From Strigamia acuminata (taxonomy: Eukaryota; Arthropoda; Chilopoda; Geophilomorpha; Linotaeniidae), in NCBI GenBank assembly GCA_949358305.1, contig OX442315.1, positions 31,028,427-31,088,426 on the forward strand: a stretch of DNA of 60,000 nucleotides. The letters run 5' to 3'. Each line of letters opens with the position of its first letter. The stretch's first letter is position 1. Position numbers and translations under genes: made by a program. Positions 52,184 through 60,000 of the stretch are shown here, in pieces. The notes beneath the pieces were generated by a model. The model was not told the origin of the DNA. It ran no database searches and saw nothing but the letters and a program-made list of their open reading frames with translations.

Positions 52184-53896
52184 CTTTTGAATAAATAAAA
52201 ATGATTCTCTTCTTGGCAAAAAGATAAACAAAAGGAAAGAGAGACATCCAGCCATGACAAGAGGATAAAATGATGGATACCCCACAAGAAAAACATTGAT
52301 TTTCCTGTCGGAAGACGTAGACCAATCCTCAACACGTCTTTCTCTTTCATCTTATTTTTTTCTCTTCTTATGTACATGTATAAACATAAAAACCCCTTAG
52401 GAAAACACAAAAGAATATTCTCAAATTGTCTCTAATAAGGTGTCATGAGACGAGTGAGTGGAAAAACTAAAACACGTGTATGGTGTTAATCACCTCACAC
52501 ATTTGCATTTGATTGACAACATGACACATCATTATCGCCATTTTTGAAAAACAAGACAACTTATTATTCTTATCCGCCAATCACAACAAAACAATGTAAA
52601 CTAATACCATCAACTCGAAAAATACCCAAAACCCCATAGACAGGCTCATCTCCTTGCCCTACATTTCCCATCTTCACAATTCCTTTAAAACTCGTTAAGA
52701 AAGACTTGATATAATCAATTTATATTTTTTCAAAACTCGCTATACATCATTCATCAAACTAAAAATTTCGAGCAACTATATTCCTTCCATTTCCTGTTAT
52801 GCAAAATCATTCTGCTGTGAAATTTATTCATCTTTCAATGTTTGCACATTTTTTTCCTTCGCTCTCTCCCTTCTGATAGTCAGTAATTAAACCCAGCAGG
52901 CGAGCCAGCCCAGTAGGCACCTCCACTTATAAATCATTTCCATCATAACAACTCAATAACAATCATTTTTACGACCATCAAAAAATGGCAAGATGAAAAT
53001 TAAAAATAATATCCATAACATCTCCTCCCATCTTGTCAGCAAAAACACCCACTTAAACACAGTTCACTTTTAATATCCACTTGTTAAACACCAAGACACA
53101 TCTTAAAGGCGGCAACCAATCATCAAAATAATCCAACCCAGCGCACTTAACCTCAAAATCGACCGATACCCAAACAAAATTCGACTAAAAACAGATCTAA
53201 CATAACCAGAACTATTCAATTTTCTACGTATAGATGGCAAACACACGAATCGTAAAAAACGCATCCTTGAATTTAATTTAATCAATGACAATAATAATAA
53301 CAATAATAATGCCTCCTTTTAATTTCGGCAGTTAAAAGAAAATTGAGGGTGCTTGAGTGTCCTTGCCGCCATAAATTACTCCGTACTGCAGTCCATGAAA
53401 TACACACATTGGCATTACAACAGTAATTCACGATTTTTCACACAAAGAAAAATTATGATCCGAGAGGGGAATAGAAAGAAGGTGGAGGGTGAGAACAAGT
53501 CGAAAAGAGTAGATATTTATGAAACCAGATTTCAATTATTTAAACAAGGGGAGGGGACATGGCAAATTTTATTACCACACATCTATTGCTAACAAATTCG
53601 TCAAACTTTTAAAATCCACTAAATCAACTCCCCCTTTAAGCCCCCTTCCTTCTCCAGCACCCCGCACTTAACCCACGGCATATTTTCGGCACAACAAAAT
53701 AAAATTGACACTGCAAAGGTGAAATTCTGCAAACTTATTTGTGTGTATACAATATACGCAGAGAAAAAACAAGCAGAAGGAGGAGGATATGAAGAAAAAC
53801 GTTTCTTCTTCTCTGCACTCGACAGCAGCAGAGAAAAGAAAGGTAATTTCGTGCTCCTCAGGGTGAAAACAGGACGAGGAGGATGCTGCTCGATTA

Positions 53897-53910
53897 GTTG
53901 CCATGGCAAT
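53897..53910. promoter_or_regulatory. RFX X-box-like site, one mismatch
   Basis: GTTGCCATGGCAAT matches apart from the final base. Confidence 0.35.
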
Positions 53911-55200
53911 GGATGATGATGCAGCCGAGGAGATGAGACTGGGGGCCGATCTCTGGCCTGGGATTTCGTGTCATTGTCAAAGTGTTGATTGTGTGAGTTC
54001 ATGGGGAAAGAAAAGAGGGAAAGGAAATATTGGAAAAAGGAGGAGAGGGAGAGAGAAGAAAGAAAAAAAGGGGAAAAAGTAACAGGAAACAATCAACCTA
54101 CAAAGAGGGTGTGTCTTCAGCAGAAATAGCGTCACAAGTCAAGAAGAAAAATAAATAAATAAAAAAAAAATCTAAAAAAAAAAATCCTGGAAAATGGAAA
54201 ATTTAACGTTTAAAAAGTGAAAAGTAAATTTAACTTTATAAATTTAAAAAAAAAAGAAAAAAGAAAAAAAAAGTTGCAATGCATCAATTGGGAGTTATGT
54301 GTAAGAAAGAATTTTAACCCGTTATCACCTTGGGAAAAAATATGTGATGGCGAAATGAAAAGAAGTTGCAAGACAAGAAGCTAAGTTCACGAGATTCTCA
54401 TCGCTGGAATGTGCACAGACATAAGAAAAACTGCGACTGACACCAAGGAATTCACCACCACTGAGGAATGTAAGAATTAGGTAGGAGGGGAGATGGGGTG
54501 TCTGTGAGCGCGAGGAACAATGGGCCAAAAGCAGCAGGGGATCTAAGCAGGTGGGTCCAAGGGCACACAGCAGGTGGCAGCACACATGACAAACTCATAG
54601 GTGGACATCCTCCCATCCACCCACCTGTCTCTGCAGACATTGCAATAAATTGCAAAGCCAAATTCCCCCGCCCCCTACCGCCGACTAACTTCCAAGAGAT
54701 ATATATAAAAAAAAATAATCACATTTCCTCAACTAGAAAAATGTTTAAACTCAACATTTTTTCCAATTTAAATTCAATCTTCGCCTCTGACACGCTATTT
54801 AAATTTAATAAATCATGCGTTCATATTTATTTAGCTGTAATTAGATAAACATTTGGGTATTAAATCATCAAATGTATTCATTCGAGTCATTTCATACATT
54901 ATCTGCAACATCCCGCAAGACATTTATAAGACACTTCTTCTTCTTGATGGCAATCAATAAACACCAGTGGTGATGACATGTGAGTGGACACCAGCAGGCG
55001 CCATCCAGTGATGACAAGGATAATTAAAAATTCTTTTTACCCAAGACAAATTATCAGACCTCCTCAAAGGAGACAGATGAGTGAGAGCAATGTAATGTCA
55101 GCGTTCCTGTTTATACTGTTCTCTAATTCGCTGTCAGACCAACTGTGCGTTTTCTCAACAAAATTCAAAATTAAATTAAATTTGAAAAAAATGAAATTTT

Positions 55201-55202
<2 letters not shown>

Positions 55203-55244
<42 letters not shown>
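55203..55244. repeat. AAAT tetranucleotide repeat
   Basis: Ten uninterrupted AAAT units. Confidence 0.9.
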
Positions 55245-58200
55245 AATAAAAATCCAAGCTATTAAAACGATTGATCCACTTTGCGACTGACCAACATGGT
55301 CGATCGGAAGCTTATTATTAATTCAAAAATATCGTGTCACCCAATTCATTCTATTTTGTATTCACACGACAGTGAGATGATAAAGAGGAGGAGAGAAAAG
55401 AGGGAAGGATTCGTCAGATAAATACCACCTCATTAATGATTAATGTTTCAAGTAATCAAGATTGTCATTCTTTAACTACAAAAATGGCGCTCGCTCAAGC
55501 ATGTGATTATCGTTATGATGCACTAAAAAACACACACAAACTAAAACAAAAAATCAATTTAAACAAAATATTTACATATTCACTCAACACTAAATTTTTA
55601 TTATTTAAAAAAAATAAAAAAAAAATACATATAAATAAATAAATGAAAAAAAAAATAAATATATTCAAATGTCACATTTCCAAATTGAATGCCATAAATT
55701 TCCGTGTATTCCCTTCTCCCTTTCCTGCAGTGTTTTTCCATTCGCAGAACGAAAAAAAAGAAAACTAAGTATAGGTGAAGTCCAGAAATGCTGAGAAAAT
55801 ATTCTAAGAAAACAATTGCTCTGTTGCTTAATGAGCCAACCCCTCATGAAACTTTAATCAGAGACATCAGCAATTTGGGGGCCTCGAGTATCCATGGCTG
55901 CAAGGCTGCATCATTAGATACCCCCCTCTACCACATCCTCCTTGGCCACATCCATTATTAATCAGAGACTGCTCTCATCTTCTTCCTCTGTCACCTTACA
56001 GGACCCTTAAAGGACCCCACCGAAACCTCGCTATGCAATTGCAAAAAACCGTGAAATTGATCATGTTACTGAGAAACTGACAAAGTGATATTACTCGCCA
56101 AATATATACTGTACACCGGTGTTTTATTAAATTTTTATTCAACTAGAATTTTTGCCAACAAATAATGGCGTCGTAAGAGTTAATACGGTCTCTGACCTGG
56201 AGTCGAGGACGGACAAAAAAGGGACGAGTAATTATCCATTACTTATCTATTGCCTTCTAGTTATGGGAATTTTGTATATTTAAATCATGAGTAATCGTGT
56301 TTGTGGTCAAAACAAGTCCAAAAAAAAATTATTATAATCAAAGTACATCATTCAAAACAATTTAAAAGAGCAATTTGTTTTGATTACTGCGGCCATTTGC
56401 AAATTTTTCAAGTTAATCGTGTTAGAAGTCAATAAACTTGTGGAAAAATCTGTGATACACATCTACGAGTATTCAAATATTAAAGCAAGCATTTTTTTTT
56501 TATAAATTTTTTTTATTTTGTCATTTTCATTTTTCCCAAATCTTTTTTTTTTTCTTCTTCTTCTTAAAAATTTTCTCATCTGTCCAAACTAATTTCTTTT
56601 CTTTACATTTTCTTCTTGTTTATTGGCATTGTCAATCAAGTGTCAAATTTTAATTTATTAAAAGAACACTTCCCCACATTGCATTTTACAATAACTTTAA
56701 TGAAGGAAAATGCTCTACTGCTTTTCTCTTTTCACCCAACTTTTCATTCTTTTTGATGCATTTTTCCACAGCAAAAACTTGTTATGAAAACAACCCCCCG
56801 AAAACCTGACACGCAAAATCGATCAGGAAAAATAATCCGAGTCTAAATTTCAATCACCAACTTCCATTTCCGAAAGCACAACTTAGCAAAAGACAAATTC
56901 AAATTTCAAATTCCAAACACAAAAAAAAAAAAAAAAAAAAATATGCAAATTAATTCCAACTTTTTAATAGGCTTAAATTAAACGTGCAGTTAAAACTCAC
57001 CAAACTCCCGCATTTTAAACCTCAATTAAAAACTGTTGAAAAATGTTAATGTAAGAATCTTAAGTCAACTTTCATCCTGCAAATGTAAAATTTCATTACT
57101 CCGGACACCCGCCATCATTGTCCAGATTGCAATAAAACCCACATGACTCAGGCCCATCTTCACCCTTCCCCTCGCAACCCCCATCCCCCTCCTACCTTCT
57201 CTTAAATTCAGATTAGCATTTCAGACCTGCAAGCAATTCCACCATCTCCACTTACTAATGCCAAATGTCACAAAACTCATTTCCTTCTTCATTTCAACAA
57301 AATTAAAAGGGACACAACCCAAAGACACAAGAGCATCAGATGAGATTTCATAATTGCAACATGAGGAAATGAGAATTCGCCTGACCAACAACTAACAACA
57401 TCACGAACACACAAAAACAAAACAAAACCAATATTGTTAATTCCCCAAAAAATACTAAAAAAAATATTTTATTAGCGACTTAAACACCACCCAAAGCGAA
57501 CCTGGTGATTCTATAGATTAATATAAACCTTTTAACTACATTAACGTGCTAAAAAAAAAACTTAGTGTCACAAAAAGCCTTTAAGAAATTGAAAAAAGTC
57601 GAAAATCATTTCTTTTTATCACCATCATAACCTCAGATTCACTTCATCAGAGCACAGCTGCGACTGTTTTCCATTTATTCAGCATCACATTGGCTCAATC
57701 TCAACCCTTTCTCTCTAACCCCACCCCTTTCCTCCGTCTGTGTTTTGTGTGTATACGTGGGTGGATGTGGAGGGGAGGATTAAGAAGACGCGCGCACATT
57801 ACCAGCCCAAGCTGCTTGTGACAGGCCGTATTTTTCATGGTGAGCTTCCTTTTACTTTTGCCCGATGCTCTTTCCCCGGCCCTCCGATAATGACAGCTTC
57901 AATTAGATGTGTCGCCTAAAAATTGAAACTTCCTTGGCAAAATGCCACCCACCCTCCATTACACCATCTACAAACAAAACTACTCTTACCAATTAACCAA
58001 ACTTACACAAAACTGAGCGGGCGCTTACATCAAAACAAGTTTAGCACCAAGAAAAGAAGAAAAAAAAGCCATTTTCATTAAAAAACACAATCGATGCGCA
58101 ACTTCAACCACGGTCAATAATATTTCAACTAAAAAATGTACACTGACGTAAACGTCTGTCCATTTAGTCCATGGAACCAACTATTTGTCTTCCAACAAAC

Positions 58201-59731
58201 TCAATGTGCCACTCATTGGAATAAAAACTGTCAGAGCAAGAACGCAATAAAATTAACCGCAACAGCTGACATCATTTTTTTCGATTACCACTCTAAAAAC
58301 TCTCTTTTTTTCTTTTCCTTTTAATTTCGATAATTAATTAATTAATGCGAAAAAAATAAACTTGAATGAAACGTCGGTATATTTCAGTAAAATTAAATCC
58401 TTAGAACACGCAATAAAACAATTACACATTTTAACTTCTACCGAAAATTCCACCCAATAAAAAAAATAAAAACATAAAAAATATTATTACCTACTCATTT
58501 ATACCATCATTAATAAAAAAAAATGTAAAAAACTTTACAAGCGCCATTTATTTACGAGCAAAAACCCATTAAGGCGTAATTTTGTATCACTTCATAAAAC
58601 AACTCTCTCTCGCATAACCCTGTAAAATAACCAATCCAAAATGGCGTTCGCAGCTCCCAATGCACCTTCCTTCCTTCCGCCTTACTCACAACTCAATTCA
58701 CCACGCGATTTTTCATTTTCCACCACTTCCAAACCTTCATATCCCATCATCTCTTTTTACAGCTTTTTACAACGCATCAGCACAAATTTTATACCTTTCT
58801 CCCGAGTCAATAAATCTCGCCACATACACAAATCCCTTAATTAAAACCCCTTTGAACCCCGTCCCAACCAACCAACAATAACAACAAAACAATTGGGCCC
58901 GCACTACCCAACACGCCACGTCCTCTTCTCTTCTTATCGCCGTTCAGCAAGAAAACAGGGCCGACCTGAACCACCATCAAAAGAGCCACTAAGGATACAT
59001 TCTATCACCTCTACCCTACCACGCCATCCCTGCAATCCCCTCCCGGGGCAGACTGGGAAATTGACACCCACAGAATGGGCTCGCTAGAAAATTCACTTTT
59101 ATAGCCATAATAAAACGGGACAAGTAAACCAGGGACTCCCTGCTGGGTTAGAGACACAAAATAATTTCTCCTTCATCTTATCCCTAAGGCTCTAAACGAG
59201 AGGCGTCTTCACTAAACCAAAAAAAAACACACACACACACTCTCCCACCCACCCCCTGACGGCTGTAAATCCATCGCGTCAAAGAAAAATGTCAAGGACG
59301 GCGGCTGGACACCGCACGATTAGGGATGACACTAAAACCATTATCACTTGCAACAATCTCTCGTTCTGGACAAGCTGCGATTGGTTCGAATTCGGAAAAC
59401 ACTCTGCAAGACACAAAGATGGACATTTGGATGGTGGTGCAACTACATGGAGCCTAGAGTTAGGATTTGAGTGAGGAGAAAAAAATAAGTCGACTCGCTT
59501 AACAAGGAGTAGCTTTATGCTACCCCGGGTACACATCAAGTTTGAGAGTGAAAATTATGACAAGTCAAGTGGCAGGGGGAGATGTGACAAGTGCGGGTTC
59601 TATTCAATAACACTGTCATAGGTCTCGTGTTTCTCTCCAAATGTAACAATGCCCATGTAGTCATGCTCGATGACTAGGAAAAATTATCACTGACAGTTTC
59701 AACTGGAATCAAATTTACGAGGTGTGGTGTA

Positions 59732-59748
59732 TGTGTGTGTGTGTGTGT
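59732..59748. repeat. GT dinucleotide repeat
   Basis: About eight GT units near the right edge of the window. Confidence 0.85.
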
Positions 59749-60000
59749 ATTCGTTGCAATTACTTTTTCATGATTTGTGTGGAGAAAAAATTGGTCAAAA
59801 AATATAAATAGATGATCCGAGGGTCTTAGATCATTTGGGTAAATAAGACAGATGCGCAATAAACCAGATAAACCTAGATTTAGATATTGAATTCAATCGG
59901 TTTGCTCAATTTAAACATTTTAGATATTTATTTGAGTCTTTTTGGTTCAATTTAGCTATTGAATATAGTTTTGGTCAATTTAGACCCGCGTTCAATTAGC

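Larger units (their letters stand above)
46320..60000 (-). other. Giant exd intron, distal part, no exon recognised
   Basis: AT-rich sequence with tandem repeats at 48734-48880 and 52017-52183 and several microsatellites. I find no PBC-A N-terminal exon and no other protein family. The plus-strand frame at 58641 has a fair start context (ccaaaATGG) but an unremarkable, compositionally biased translation. The window ends without a gene boundary. Confidence 0.5.

Overview
The window looks like arthropod nuclear DNA. It is AT-rich, full of simple repeats and A/T runs, and has spliceosomal introns. It holds one gene I can recognise with confidence: the 3' half of a PBC-class TALE homeobox gene (extradenticle, the arthropod PBX orthologue) on the minus strand. 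The predicted residues are insect-like ([29 protein letters not shown], and a tail ending DPTIHQ, compared with DPNLHQ in insect exd). The intron positions and the 191-nt and 136-nt exon lengths agree, as I recall them, with those of vertebrate PBX genes. A hexapod or other pancrustacean is my best guess, but the species cannot be read from the sequence.

Layout, in the direction of transcription (right to left). Positions 60000-16261 hold no exon I can identify and are best read as one giant intron, possibly with unseen 5' exons. Positions 16260-15845 encode the end of PBC-A. 8672-8482 encode PBC-B. 7039-6904 and 6830-6734 encode the homeodomain. 5464-5405 is a probable optional cassette exon. 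4973-4822 and 4170-4075 encode the glycine/methionine/proline-rich C-terminal tail. The final exon with the stop codon is not securely found between 4074 and 1. The initiating exons (N-terminus and the LNCHRMKP part of PBC-A) were not found and probably lie beyond 60000.

The most interesting feature is the PBC-A exon. The last 25 residues of PBC-A are repeated in tandem in the same frame. Each copy ends in CAG followed by GT, so two in-frame donors 165 nt apart could give a standard protein or one with 55 extra residues. The copies differ mainly at synonymous positions, which suggests selection on the second copy. The first eight intronic bases of the upstream donor are perfectly complementary to an 8-mer about 30 nt downstream, which could form an RNA hairpin masking that donor. 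A second possible switch is the small in-frame cassette after the homeodomain, with a tandem CAGTAG acceptor.

The rest is non-coding as far as I can tell. It includes a 183-bp TA-flanked MITE with pogo/Tigger-like ends, a 469-bp TA-flanked inverted-repeat element with a stray copy of one of its ends, a fold-back, a tRNA-like SINE candidate, a 72-bp tandem repeat, an AT-rich tandem array of homeodomain-core-like units, and many microsatellites. Several short regulatory-type motifs recur: RFX X-box-like sites, TCACGTGA, GGCGCCATC, ATGGCGGC and PBX/HOX-like sites. Much of the plus strand is A+C rich, consistent with long transcription of the minus strand.
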